Source of the DNA: Acidobacteriota bacterium
GTDB taxonomy: Bacteria > Acidobacteriota > Blastocatellia > Pyrinomonadales > Pyrinomonadaceae
Direction of reading: 5' to 3'
DNA: 64,000 nucleotides
Assembly: GCA_019639155.1 (NCBI GenBank)
Contig: JAHBSJ010000008.1
Span: forward strand, 1 to 64,000
Positions 37,706 to 46,670 of this stretch are shown here, in pieces. The translations under genes and the position numbers were made by a program. Position 1 is the first letter of the stretch; the number at the start of each line of letters is the position of its first letter. Under the pieces are notes generated by a model that saw only the letters and a list, made by a program, of their open reading frames with translations, searched no databases and had not been told where the DNA came from.

Positions 37706-39300
37706 TCCTTAATAATTGCGTCTACAGCGCGAAGACCATGATAAAACGCTTCTTCGAACAATGCGATGCCGCTGAGGTCGGTGTGGGCAAAATGGATATT
37801 GCGATACGGTTCGAGAGCTTTGCGGCGGTCTTCGCCCCAAATGAAACCCGGCGTGGGCGAGATCATCGCATGGCCCCAACGCATTATATCGACGCGTTCC
37901 GTCAGGTCGTAAATTTCGGGGTGCGCTCGCGAAATATCGGTCAGGCAAACGTCGGCAAGCTCACGCCATTCGTAATTGAGCAGCTTTGTCCGGCCGTTCT
38001 CTTCATGGCACATCGGATAGTAATACGTCCAAACGGACGCACCGTGATCGATGCCCTTTTGGTGCGTTGCGTTCACATACCCGAGCGATGGGCTTTCATA
38101 AATTACGTTGTCCCAGGCGAGGGGAAAATCACGAGCAAATCTCGGTACGGGTCGATCCTTTAAATGCAGATTTGCGACGAACCACGAGTTACTGTGGAAC
38201 GCCCTCGCATTGAACGGCGGCCTTTCCGCAAAGCCGCGAATCACGAACATAGCAGTAAATACGGGCGATGCGTAGATCACTTTCCCGCACCGAAAACCGC
38301 GAAGCTCGCCGTTTGTTAGACAAATTACCTCCGCACCTGTATCTGTCGGGATGATCGAAACAACCGTATGCGATGGTTTGATGTGATCGCGAACTTTGTC
38401 AGCCATGTGCCGCACAAATCGGCCGTTGCCCTCGGGAAATGTAATGAAAGGCTGTGATTCGTCACCGCTTTTGCGCACACGCGAACAGAAATAGAACAGC
38501 CCGGCCCAGGCTGATGTCTGTTCTAGTTTCAGTCCGTAATCGTCGCGACAGGCGTAATCGCAATACCAAAATAGCCGCTCGGACGTAAAGCCATTTTGCC
38601 GAAGCCAATCACCGAATGATATCTCGTCGAGCGATGTAACGTCGGCCTCGTCGGAACCCAACGCTGCGGGTACGACAAACGCCCGCCGTCCGCGGCCGTC
38701 ACGCCAATTGACCCAGTTATTTATCTGTTTTTCGAATGCCGCGAGTTGGCGCTTGTCGTCCTCGCTTTCTCCGACGTGCAGATAAAGCCCCGGATACCAT
38801 CGGCCTTTGTAGAAAACACGCTCCTCCGGTTCGCGGCAGAGATATTGTTCTTTGATGATAAGGTCACCTGTTTCTGTCTTGCCGTCGGACAGCGACATCT
38901 CATCCAATAATTCGATCAGATCGATGTTCTCTCGGAAAGGCACGGGCAGATAATGCGCTCCCCATGGATAGCCGACCGGAGACCCTTCGCCTGAACGCGA
39001 CGTGCCGCCGGTTTCTTTCTCAAGCTCGAACACCGCAAAGTCGTTGTTCCCACTGCGTTTAAGTTTCCACGCCGCCGCCAAGCCCGCGACGCCGCCGCCG
39101 ACAATGGCAATACCCACGTTCTGCCATTTGTCAGCACCCGGCTCGAAATTTCTGCCTTCGCGCAACACATGCCCGAGTTCCCAATTTGCTCCAACGATCT
39201 CGCCCTCAGGAAACCTGCGAACGCTCGATTCCCGACACGCCGCCAACGCTATCGGCGCACCAAGGAACATCGTTAGAAGTTCGCGACGTGATAGATCCAT
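37702..39300 (-). CDS. FAD-dependent amine-oxidase-like oxidoreductase, Tat-type lipoprotein
   Basis: The 532-residue product has a twin-arginine signal, SRRELLTMFLGAPIALAAC (4-22), ending in a lipobox (LAAC), so the mature protein is probably exported folded with its flavin and lipid-anchored. The FAD fold is GIAIVGGGVAGLAAAWKLKR (about 63-82), followed by ELEKETGGTSRSG, the second dinucleotide contact. The C-terminal NIHFAHTDLSGIALFEEAFY is the FAD-closing motif of amine-oxidase/phytoene-desaturase-like enzymes. A neighbour makes an aminopropyl donor or polyamine, so an amine substrate is a reasonable inference. Coupled downstream (ATGA) to a small membrane protein; separated by 172 bp from the spermidine-synthase-like gene. 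Confidence 0.8.
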   Translation of the reverse strand: MDLSRRELLTMFLGAPIALAACRESSVRRFPEGEIVGANWELGHVLREGRNFEPGADKWQNVGIAIVGGGVAGLAAAWKLKRSGNNDFAVFELEKETGGTSRSGEGSPVGYPWGAHYLPVPFRENIDLIELLDEMSLSDGKTETGDLIIKEQYLCREPEERVFYKGRWYPGLYLHVGESEDDKRQLAAFEKQINNWVNWRDGRGRRAFVVPAALGSDEADVTSLDEISFGDWLRQNGFTSERLFWYCDYACRDDYGLKLEQTSAWAGLFYFCSRVRKSGDESQPFITFPEGNGRFVRHMADKVRDHIKPSHTVVSIIPTDTGAEVICLTNGELRGFRCGKVIYASPVFTAMFVIRGFAERPPFNARAFHSNSWFVANLHLKDRPVPRFARDFPLAWDNVIYESPSLGYVNATHQKGIDHGASVWTYYYPMCHEENGRTKLLNYEWRELADVCLTDISRAHPEIYDLTERVDIMRWGHAMISPTPGFIWGEDRRKALEPYRNIHFAHTDLSGIALFEEAFYHGLRAVDAIIKE

Positions 39301-39472
39301 AAAACAGGAAACTCAAACAGGATTTACAGGATGTTTAGAAGTGTCTCTATTCTGAAGTCGAAAATACTCGATCCGCGGATTCCCGCTGACATCAAAACTC
39401 GCCTTGATCATAGCTCCCATCAGCTCCTCATTTATCATCCTGAATATCCTGCCTAGCCTGCTTTAATTTATC

Positions 39473-40996
39473 TCATTCGAAGCGTCTCCATTCGCTTTCG
39501 TAGTAACGGACGAGGGCTTGGTTGTCCAAGCGGTTTATTTCTATGTCGTCGGATGGCATTGTCATGTCGGTCGGGAAGTCGAACATTGCCGCCAGTGTGT
39601 GTTCATTGAGATAGCGCAGACCGATTGCCGGCGGCAGATCTTTGGGCGTGTCGAACGGCTGCATCTTGACCAGAGCATAACCCCATACGCCGAAACTCGG
39701 CACAGTTGCCTGAAATGGCCTGACAATAAAGCCCGTCGCTTCAAGTGTCCTAATGATCGACCAATACGAATTGCGAGCGTAGAGCGGCGATGTGCATTGT
39801 ATGACGACGGCGGCATCGGGTTTTAGCTTTGCTCTAAGCAGGTTGTAGAAACGTGTCGTATAGAGCTTGCCGAGAGCAAAGTTATTCGGATCGGGAAAAT
39901 CGACGATCGCAATATCGAACGGTTCGAGTTCATTGTTATCCAACCATACGAACGCATCGGCGTTTACCACCGTCACACGCGGATCGGCAAAGGCATTTTG
40001 GTTTAACTCGGCTAATGCCGGAAGAGCGTTCGACAACTCCGTCATTAGCGGATCGAGGTCAACAAGAGTTACGCTATCGACCGAGTCGTATTTCAATATC
40101 TCTCGAACCGCCAGCCCATCACCGCCGCCGAGAACAAGTATGCGACGCGGTGTACCGTTATATGCAGCAAATGCCGGATGTACCAACGCCTCGTGGTATC
40201 GGTATTCGTCAAACGAATTGAATTGCAGATTGCCGTTAAGAAAAAGCGAATGACCGAGTTTGCCCCGCGTCACCACGATACGCTGATATGGCGAGCTTTT
40301 GGCATAAACTATCTGATCCGGAAACAATCCATCCTCTGCCAGTGTCGTTAGGCTGTCGGCTTTGATCATCGCTATGCCAAGTATCCCGATGACAACAAAT
40401 CCTTTTACACGCAGTATCGTTAACCGTTTGCGTGGAATAAGCGGTTCCAGAAGCCACGTCGCCCAGATGCCGACCGCAGCGTTCAGCATACCGAAAAGGA
40501 GTGACGTGCGGTTCAGGCCGAGCTTAGGCACCAGAAAAAGCGGGAACATCAATGCGGCAAGCAATGCACCGACATAATCCAACGCCAAGACTCGGGAAAC
40601 AAGATCTTTGAAATCCAGGTGATCCTTCAGTATCCGCATCAGCAGCGGGATCTCAAGCCCGACCAGCGTGCCGATGATAAATACCAGCGAATAGAGGATC
40701 AGGCCAAAATACGAGACATAGGCGAACGTAAGAAACAGCACCGGCGCCGAAACTCCACCGATGATCGCGACCGCAAGTTCTATATCTATGAACTTCTCCG
40801 CAATATTCTTCTCAATGAATCGCGACAGCCACGAGCCGACGCCCATTGCAAAAAGATATACACCGATTATTGTGGAAAATTGGGTTACAGAATCGCCGAG
40901 AACATACGAGGAGACCGTCGCTGCAAGCAGTTCGTAGATCAGCCCGCATGTGGCAATGATCACTACATTGATAAAAAGAAGAGGGACGTGCTTCAT
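39473..40996 (-). CDS. Membrane-anchored spermidine synthase-like aminopropyltransferase
   Basis: The 507-residue product has seven predicted membrane helices in residues 1-215 (INVVIIATCGLIYELLAATV, FSTIIGVYLFAMGVGSWLSR and so on), followed by a spermine/spermidine synthase domain. LVLGGGDGLAVREILKYDSV (about 289-308) is the donor-binding glycine motif, VTLVDLDPLM is the acidic strand-2 end, VVNADAF comes next, and IVDFPDPNNFALGKLYT (about 367-383) is the catalytic Asp region. Soluble SpeE is about 290 residues, so this belongs to the membrane subtype. The AdoMet decarboxylase of the cluster would supply its donor; the acceptor amine is unknown. 83 bp separate it from the DUF350 gene. Confidence 0.88.
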   Translation of the reverse strand: MKHVPLLFINVVIIATCGLIYELLAATVSSYVLGDSVTQFSTIIGVYLFAMGVGSWLSRFIEKNIAEKFIDIELAVAIIGGVSAPVLFLTFAYVSYFGLILYSLVFIIGTLVGLEIPLLMRILKDHLDFKDLVSRVLALDYVGALLAALMFPLFLVPKLGLNRTSLLFGMLNAAVGIWATWLLEPLIPRKRLTILRVKGFVVIGILGIAMIKADSLTTLAEDGLFPDQIVYAKSSPYQRIVVTRGKLGHSLFLNGNLQFNSFDEYRYHEALVHPAFAAYNGTPRRILVLGGGDGLAVREILKYDSVDSVTLVDLDPLMTELSNALPALAELNQNAFADPRVTVVNADAFVWLDNNELEPFDIAIVDFPDPNNFALGKLYTTRFYNLLRAKLKPDAAVVIQCTSPLYARNSYWSIIRTLEATGFIVRPFQATVPSFGVWGYALVKMQPFDTPKDLPPAIGLRYLNEHTLAAMFDFPTDMTMPSDDIEINRLDNQALVRYYESEWRRFE

Positions 40997-41079
40997 AGAA
41001 ATGCCCGGCTCAAAGCATTAAACGCGGCAGCACGGGAAAACGTCACCGTGCCGCCGCGTTGCCGTTCAGCATTATTTCG

Positions 41080-41334
41080 TTATCCGTGGATCGCGGCCGC
41101 GATGATGATAGAAATTCCGATCATTATCGCACCAATGATGATCGCCAATGCGGTGTTGTGATCCTCTTCGATCTCGTGATGGATGTCAAAAATTCGGCTC
41201 AGAATAAAATAGGCGAGCGTAAAAAACAGCAGGCCGATGACAACAAAGATCAAGGTGGTCACCAGTATTTCACCGAGCGCGTCAAATCGAACGACCAAGC
41301 CCAACAATGCGGGCGTTAGAAAATTGCTCAACAT
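41080..41334 (-). CDS. Short DUF350 membrane protein
   Basis: The 84-residue product has two helices (EILVTTLIFVVIGLLFFTLAYF and ALAIIIGAIMIGISIIIAAA) separated by DIHHEIEEDHNTA, the pattern of one DUF350/YjfL repeat; YjfL itself has about twice this length. The function of DUF350 is unknown, though the family recurs next to aminopropyltransferase genes. A perfect GGAGG ribosome binding site lies inside the last codons of the preceding 49-residue gene, whose stop codon directly abuts this ATG. Confidence 0.8.
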   Translation of the reverse strand: MLSNFLTPALLGLVVRFDALGEILVTTLIFVVIGLLFFTLAYFILSRIFDIHHEIEEDHNTALAIIIGAIMIGISIIIAAAIHG

Positions 41335-41484
41335 TTACTTACCTCCACGAAAACCGGAATAAAAGAATGGAATACCTAATCGCGACTTGCTGCCTGCATT
41401 CGCCAACTCCCAACCGAACCACGCTGCCGATGCATATAGCAGTAAGACCACGAATCCAAAGACCATGTACAGTTTCTTGAACAT
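41335..41484 (-). CDS. 49-residue single-pass membrane protein in aminopropyltransferase cluster
   Basis: The minus-strand frame from the ATG at 41484 to the TAA at 41335-41337 encodes 49 residues: one helix (LYMVFGFVVLLLYASAAWFG), then NAGSKSRLG and an aromatic, glycine-rich end SGFRGGK. AGGTAAGC precedes the ATG. The gene exactly fills the gap between the DUF4178 gene (24 bp upstream) and the DUF350 gene, and its last codons carry the DUF350 ribosome binding site. This packing argues for a real gene. Its function is unknown; a subunit of the same membrane complex is a reasonable guess. Confidence 0.65.
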   Translation of the reverse strand: MFKKLYMVFGFVVLLLYASAAWFGWELANAGSKSRLGIPFFYSGFRGGK

Positions 41485-41507
41485 ATAGCTTACCTAAATG
41501 GGCGACC

Positions 41508-43445
41508 TCATTCGTCGTCGCCGCCCGAATAAGAGAACATGCTGTCAGCCCACCGCTTGGACTCGAACGTCATCTTTCGAATCAGCCCGATCACCGGAAC
41601 CAGCAACAGCAGTAAGAGCGCGCAAACGAAATTCACGCCTCGGTTCACACCCTGATCTACCTTTATCTGCACAGGCATCTGTGCCTGCCAATTCTGCCAG
41701 GTCCCCTCGACCCGCAGCGTATATTTGCCGGCGGGAAGCGAGGATATCGTCAGGTTTTGAAACTGTCCGCCTTCGGACCAGCTCTCACCGCCGTCGACGC
41801 CCGAATAAAACTCAATAGGTATCCCTATCGATTCAACTTCCTGGCTTTGCTCATTTATAAGGTCAACGTCGAGATCGACCCACGAATTATTGACCGGAGC
41901 CGACGCGGTAATGCGCACATTGCGGTTCGCCTTTAGGTCGAACGGTTGACTGAACGCTACCTGTGCGGTCGTCGCGTTGACGAGCGGCGGCAGCGTAATG
42001 TTCTGATTCAAGACCGTGTTCGAGATCCCCGTGAAAGGGATCATAAATATTGCAACGACGAACAGTAACAGCAGCGGCAATGCACCCCAAGTGTAATAGA
42101 ACTGACCCGTAAATGGCTGATTCGGCGCTATGCCCCAAGGCCGAGGAAGGCCGGATATTCCGAAAACCTCTTCAACCTCTTCATTTGTCATATAAATACC
42201 GGCGGACCAGTTGATCTCGCCCGGCGAAATTTCTTGAGACAGCATCAACGGCGCCGCCACATAGTCGGCCGCACGAACTGTCTCACCCTGCTCAACGCGC
42301 CAATAGAATTCTCCTTTCACGAACTCCACGACCGCCATCGCATCTTGAAAGATCTTAAAGGTCGTGCCGTTATACTTCGCCGTCGAGCCGTATGAAATGC
42401 CGCCGATCTGTTCTACATCAGCAGCGTTGATCGGTTCGACAAAATTCCAATGATTATCCGAATGAACAAGCCAACGGAAACCGATCATCGGGTTGTAGAG
42501 CAGATATTCGTGCCAGAAATACTTAATGCCGTCTATCGTGACGCTGCGGACCATCGCACCGATGATCTTGAATTTCACACCGCCGGGAAATGTACCTTCA
42601 GCCCCGATCGGCGCAACAAACTCGGGAGCATTTGCCGGCGGCTTCAGCGTTTTTAGGTACTTAAGGCTGCCGTTGTCTACATCGAGAAGCGACTCGCAAT
42701 AAGGACATGCGACGCGCTCAGATCGGTCCGGGACGATAAGTTCCAATGGCCCTGCACAATTAGGACATTGCAGCGATGCTGAAGCTACACTCCTGGCATC
42801 TCGTTCGGCAGGCTTTGCGTCGCCGAGGCCGATATCCTGCAGCGCGACCTGATCACCCAGAAAGACCCACGGCGGATCAATGCTGTAATCGATCGTTGCA
42901 AATGCGTTTTCTTTGCCTGCGAGGTCGGCGTACTCGAACTGTTCGCCCGGAACGAGTTTGTAAGGGATCTCGCCCTCCGCAGCAGAATACGTAGCCCGGC
43001 CCTTTTCCTGAACCATCAGCGGCGTACGAGAAGGTATCTCAGAAACGACTTGGCCAAGTTGTAAGTTACTAAAAGCAGGTAATGTTACGCCATCTGCCAA
43101 GGGCTGGAAAAAGGTCATGTAGAAGCGGCCTTGTGCCTCTGCAAGCCACCCGACCCAGCCGTTGGAAAAGGTCGCGTACCACTCATCCCAAGAACCGCCA
43201 AGCTCATGTTTTAACTGGGCTCGTCCGGTCAGTTCAAATCGATTGCCTTTGTAGTTTCCCTTGAGGCCAAGTTTCAGCGGTGAATGCGATTCGACTACTT
43301 CAGCGATCTTGCCGAGGTCTTCTACGCCTCGGTCGGTCCTCGCAACCGCGGTTTTGCAGAATGGGCAGATGACAACGATCGTAGATCCTGCCAAGAACTC
43401 AATCGGGCCCGCGCACGAAGGACAGCTTGTTTGCAGGGTGCTCAT
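41508..43445 (-). CDS. DUF4178 protein with two zinc ribbons and C-terminal membrane helices
   Basis: The 645-residue product has a first zinc ribbon with C8, C11, C27, C30 (TSCPSCAGPIEF...VICPFCKT), a DUF4178 domain (about 50-190), a second zinc ribbon C227, C230, C247, C250 (LQCPNCAGPLEL...VACPYCES), a second DUF4178 domain (about 265-400), one membrane helix near 455-475, a beta-sandwich region, and a last helix near 612-632 (FVCALLLLLLVPVIGLI). Both ribbons would face the cytoplasm. The molecular role is unknown. It is translationally coupled (ATGA) to the AdoMet decarboxylase, with GGAGG before its start. Confidence 0.82.
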   Translation of the reverse strand: MSTLQTSCPSCAGPIEFLAGSTIVVICPFCKTAVARTDRGVEDLGKIAEVVESHSPLKLGLKGNYKGNRFELTGRAQLKHELGGSWDEWYATFSNGWVGWLAEAQGRFYMTFFQPLADGVTLPAFSNLQLGQVVSEIPSRTPLMVQEKGRATYSAAEGEIPYKLVPGEQFEYADLAGKENAFATIDYSIDPPWVFLGDQVALQDIGLGDAKPAERDARSVASASLQCPNCAGPLELIVPDRSERVACPYCESLLDVDNGSLKYLKTLKPPANAPEFVAPIGAEGTFPGGVKFKIIGAMVRSVTIDGIKYFWHEYLLYNPMIGFRWLVHSDNHWNFVEPINAADVEQIGGISYGSTAKYNGTTFKIFQDAMAVVEFVKGEFYWRVEQGETVRAADYVAAPLMLSQEISPGEINWSAGIYMTNEEVEEVFGISGLPRPWGIAPNQPFTGQFYYTWGALPLLLLFVVAIFMIPFTGISNTVLNQNITLPPLVNATTAQVAFSQPFDLKANRNVRITASAPVNNSWVDLDVDLINEQSQEVESIGIPIEFYSGVDGGESWSEGGQFQNLTISSLPAGKYTLRVEGTWQNWQAQMPVQIKVDQGVNRGVNFVCALLLLLLVPVIGLIRKMTFESKRWADSMFSYSGGDDE

Positions 43446-43822
43446 TGTTCACCTCCGGCCGTCCGAGTCCGCATTTCCGCTGCACTTCCTCTTTCAATCG
43501 TCGTGATCGTAACCCCAGTAGCACCAAGCAATTCGCCAAGTTTAGAATTCCAGTCCCATTCCGGGCGCGTACGACAGCAGTAAAGATTGAATGTTGCAAT
43601 GCCGTGTTCGGGATACGTGTGGCAGGCCAGGTGAGATTCGGTAAGGGCGATCATTCCGGTCACGCCGCCTTCGCCCGGAAATTTATGCCAAACTTCGCCG
43701 ACCGAGATAAGGCCGAGATCGTCCATTACTGAAGAAAGGATCTGCCGAAGCAGCGACTTATCGCGCAGCCGCTCCGGCTCGCACCCCGTTGCCTCAATGA
43801 GCCATTCAGTTCCAACGATCAT
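43442..43822 (-). CDS. speH: S-adenosylmethionine decarboxylase, prokaryotic type
   Basis: A pyruvoyl enzyme that makes decarboxylated AdoMet, the aminopropyl donor for spermidine synthases. The 126-residue product has the self-cleavage motif TESHLACHTYPE; with the ATG at 43822, the residues fall at S63, H68 and C83, the numbers I recall for the pyruvoyl serine and two catalytic residues of Thermotoga AdoMetDC. That coincidence, plus the family-like N-terminus (TEWLIEATGCEP), supports this start over the TTG at 43864, which would add 14 residues. First gene of the minus-strand cluster; its last 4 bp overlap the DUF4178 gene. Confidence 0.88.
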   Translation of the reverse strand: MIVGTEWLIEATGCEPERLRDKSLLRQILSSVMDDLGLISVGEVWHKFPGEGGVTGMIALTESHLACHTYPEHGIATFNLYCCRTRPEWDWNSKLGELLGATGVTITTIERGSAAEMRTRTAGGEQ

Positions 43823-43915
43823 ACTCAGCGCAGTAAGATACGATACAATTTTTCTTGGGTTCAATCATTCCGGCTGAAGCATCAGACGCAATATAAATTG
43901 GATAGAGATCGATCT

Positions 43916-44857
43916 ATGTCGAAATTCACTATACCGAAATACTGCTCGATTGTCATTTCCGCCCTTTTGGCTATATTCTCCGGCGCCGGATGTGCATTCG
44001 ATTCCGGCACCGCGGCTGAACCGCGATCCACAGATTTTGACGCTCCGCAGATCTCGGGAACAATTCGGTCGCAGGACGTTAATGAAAGCAGCGGCGTTGC
44101 CGCTTCAAAATGCCAAAGCGGCGTCTTTTGGACCCACAATGATTCCGGCGACGGTCCGTTCATTTACGCTTTTGACCCAAAGGGCGAGAACCTGGGAACG
44201 TGGCGTGTTGCCGGTGCGGAAAATGTGGACTGGGAAGATATGGCGACGGCCCGAACGCGTGACGGAAGGTGTTTTCTTTATATCGCAGATGCAGGTAACA
44301 ACAAACTCGACCGCGACGTGCTGGTGATCTACCGCGTTGAGGAGCCGGTGGTCACGGATACGAACACGGGCGGCCGAAAACAAGATGCCGCGACCACGGC
44401 TGCAGCAGAGTCAATGCGGTTTAGATACCCGGACAAAGTTCAGGACGCCGAAACCCTGATGGTCGATCAAAACACAGGCGCTATCTGGGTACTGACCAAA
44501 AGGCTCAATGAACCCTCGAATATCTACAAACTCAGGTGGTCCAATGATATCGAAGTGGTTACGGCAGAAAAGGTTGGGACGCTGAGTGTGCCTGCCGTTC
44601 CGAACGGCCTTCTGACCGGCGGCGACATCTCATCAGACGGCCGCCGGGCCATTGTTTGCGACTACGCTCGTGCATATGAATTGACGCTGCCGGTCGATGC
44701 AGCGTCTGTTGACGAGATATGGAAGCAGGCGCCTAAACCGGTTGACCTTGGTAAACGCCAGGCTGGCGAAGCGGTTGCGTATTTCTCTGACGCATCTTCG
44801 ATCTTAGCGACCAGCGAGAAACTCAACTCGCCTATAATTACCGCTCGCAGAAAATAA
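43916..44857 (+). CDS. Exported beta-propeller-like protein of unknown function
   Basis: The 313-residue product has an N-terminal signal (about 8-24) ending FSGAGC, an imperfect lipobox. The mature part begins SSGVAASKCQSGVFWTHNDS, then GENLGTWRVAGAENVDWEDM and FLYIADAGNNKLDRDVLVIY, then DAETLMVDQNTGAIWVLTKR. HNDSGDGP plus DWEDMA is a recurring signature of a widespread exported family with TolB/SdiA-regulated-like propeller character; I know of no assigned function. The frame extends to a TTG at 43898, but the ATG at 43916 is followed by the charged n-region. It is divergent from the AdoMet decarboxylase gene, with under 100 bp between the starts. Confidence 0.7.
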   Translation: MSKFTIPKYCSIVISALLAIFSGAGCAFDSGTAAEPRSTDFDAPQISGTIRSQDVNESSGVAASKCQSGVFWTHNDSGDGPFIYAFDPKGENLGTWRVAGAENVDWEDMATARTRDGRCFLYIADAGNNKLDRDVLVIYRVEEPVVTDTNTGGRKQDAATTAAAESMRFRYPDKVQDAETLMVDQNTGAIWVLTKRLNEPSNIYKLRWSNDIEVVTAEKVGTLSVPAVPNGLLTGGDISSDGRRAIVCDYARAYELTLPVDAASVDEIWKQAPKPVDLGKRQAGEAVAYFSDASSILATSEKLNSPIITARRK

Positions 44858-44881
44858 AAAAGGCTGTCGTTTCCGGCAGCC
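44851..44881 (-). terminator. Terminator of GWxTD gene
   Basis: GGCTGTCG (44862-44869) pairs with CGGCAGCC (44874-44881). On the minus strand it is followed by TTTTTTATTTT. It lies 27 bp beyond the GWxTD stop; on the plus strand there is no U-run. The hairpin arms are the same sequence as in the terminator at 11202. Confidence 0.8.
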
Positions 44882-44907
44882 TGATCTACATAAATGGGCC
44901 TAACGGA

Positions 44908-46533
44908 CTAAGGCATAATTGTAAACTTGCCTTTATTTTCAACCACCTGCCCGCCGACAAGGTCTCGTATCTGTACACGGATCTCGTAGTTGCCTAGCGG
45001 CAGCAGCGTGGTCGGAAGCAATTTTGCCAATGTAAGCCGCTGACCCGAATCGCTCAAACCTTCCCAATCTTCTTTCTGACGAAATACTTCCTTTCCGTCC
45101 TTAAAGAGGACGTAGTCAACATCAACGGCCGGTCGAAGCGTCGTCTGATCGATACCGGCGTTGTAAACCTGAAGATAAACGCCTACCTCCTGGCCAACAC
45201 GGTAATTGCCTGACAGGTTAGGTATCACTTTTGAATTGCCAATCACGAACATTTGGCCAATGTCGTTCTCATTCGTTGTCCTAAGGCGCGTGGCAAGTAT
45301 CAGCGAAGACGTCGAAAGTTTCTTTTCATCATATTTCGGAACCGTGAAGCCCAGATTGCGGATCCCTCTGTTGCCGGATTTCACATCACGGACGACGACG
45401 TCAACCTTGTATGTTCCCGGCGTCAAAGCGATCGCTCTTTGGTAAACCGACTTCCTGTCCCGAGCGTCCAACAATTCCTCAGCGGTGGCTGTCGTTGAAA
45501 CCGAATCCTCAAAGATGCCTGACCTCTTGCCTGAAACAGCGGTCACTCGCCCGAAGATATTCATCGTCGCCTGCTCCAGGCCGCCGACCTGTTCGAATGT
45601 CAGATCCTTGTTGTTTGTTTGAACCGTGAACGCCGTGATAACCCGATCATCCGACTGGCGGAAAAAATCGACCCGAAGATCGAAATCGAGCGGATTATTA
45701 TCCAAAACGCCGGAATCGCCGCCTGCCAAACCTTGCAGATCGCTGAATTTAACCTGCGGCGGACGCATCAGGTTCGTCATGATCTCCATCCGGCGGAAGG
45801 GCGAATCCTGCTCACGCATATAGTTCGGTGCGTCTTTCGAACCGATGCCGGTTATGCGATCACCCTTGGTGCTTAGCCCAAGCTGTTCATTCAGGGTGAG
45901 CCCCGCACCCGGAACGAACTTCAGAGCGTCCTTTTCCTGTGCATCACGGGCCAAACGATATTCCCCGGTTCCGGTAGGATCTACGAATTCGATCTCCAAA
46001 CCGTCGCCAACACCGTCAAGATGACGATAGAACCAAACTTCGAAAGGATAAGTAGAAGTGGAGCCGCCGCCCTCATAGCTCGGACGCTCGTACATACCGC
46101 CTGCAGGCCTCGATTCGATCGAGTCAGGCTTACCGAATGTTATATAAATACGGCCGCGGTCAGTTTTCCAGCCCGGAATGCCTGATGTGAAATGCTCGTT
46201 GGCATAGGCGATGCGTTCGTAATATTCCTCTCTGTACTCATTTTCCTCGGTGTCAGGATTCGGATCACGACGCCGCCAAAAATTTTCAATGAAGTTCTCC
46301 CTTTCTTCGTCGGTGGCGAGGGCGCGAAATGCCTTTTTCTCCTGATCCGTGATGATGTAGGCAACGTCGTTTTCCAACCACTTCTTGTAGGCTGTCTTAA
46401 GTTCGGGACGGACGTTGCGCGGCCTCTCGGACGGATCGACCGTAGGCCGAGGCTCGGGACGCTGTGCCGCACCCGTAGCCGCCATTACGGCCAGGACAAA
46501 AACTGAGATCAAACTTGCTTTAACGTAACGCAT
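44908..46533 (-). CDS. GWxTD-domain exported protein
   Basis: The 541-residue product has a signal peptide (about 1-23, ending GAAQ). The GWxTD domain spans about 40-190: a helix YKKWLENDVAYIITDQEKKA, then ENFIENFWRRRDPNPDTEEN and GWKTDRGRIYITFGKPDSIE, the family signature. The remainder is a set of beta-sandwich segments ending ENKGKFTIMP. The family is common in Acidobacteriota and related phyla and has no established function. The start is the ATG at 46533, with GGAG 11 nt before it; a TTG five codons earlier is less likely. Confidence 0.85.
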   Translation of the reverse strand: MRYVKASLISVFVLAVMAATGAAQRPEPRPTVDPSERPRNVRPELKTAYKKWLENDVAYIITDQEKKAFRALATDEERENFIENFWRRRDPNPDTEENEYREEYYERIAYANEHFTSGIPGWKTDRGRIYITFGKPDSIESRPAGGMYERPSYEGGGSTSTYPFEVWFYRHLDGVGDGLEIEFVDPTGTGEYRLARDAQEKDALKFVPGAGLTLNEQLGLSTKGDRITGIGSKDAPNYMREQDSPFRRMEIMTNLMRPPQVKFSDLQGLAGGDSGVLDNNPLDFDLRVDFFRQSDDRVITAFTVQTNNKDLTFEQVGGLEQATMNIFGRVTAVSGKRSGIFEDSVSTTATAEELLDARDRKSVYQRAIALTPGTYKVDVVVRDVKSGNRGIRNLGFTVPKYDEKKLSTSSLILATRLRTTNENDIGQMFVIGNSKVIPNLSGNYRVGQEVGVYLQVYNAGIDQTTLRPAVDVDYVLFKDGKEVFRQKEDWEGLSDSGQRLTLAKLLPTTLLPLGNYEIRVQIRDLVGGQVVENKGKFTIMP

Positions 46534-46670
46534 TGTGCTTAGCTCCAAATTCCGCCGGTTTTGTCGTGACTCACGAAAATGAACAAAAGCGAACAGAATC
46601 TCTTATTTTAGAAGTAAATATCCAATAACACAAGATGCTTTGATGCCCCGGCAGGTTGCATATTTGCACG

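Noticed and set aside
40619..41161. 180-residue plus-strand frame antisense to the spermidine-synthase-like gene
   Set aside because: Its composition (DRKQR-rich) is the mirror of hydrophobic codons on the true strand, and it crosses two real minus-strand genes.
44860..44885. Plus-strand terminator for the beta-propeller-like gene
   Set aside because: The hairpin has no U-run on the plus strand; the A-run before it makes it a minus-strand terminator for the GWxTD gene.
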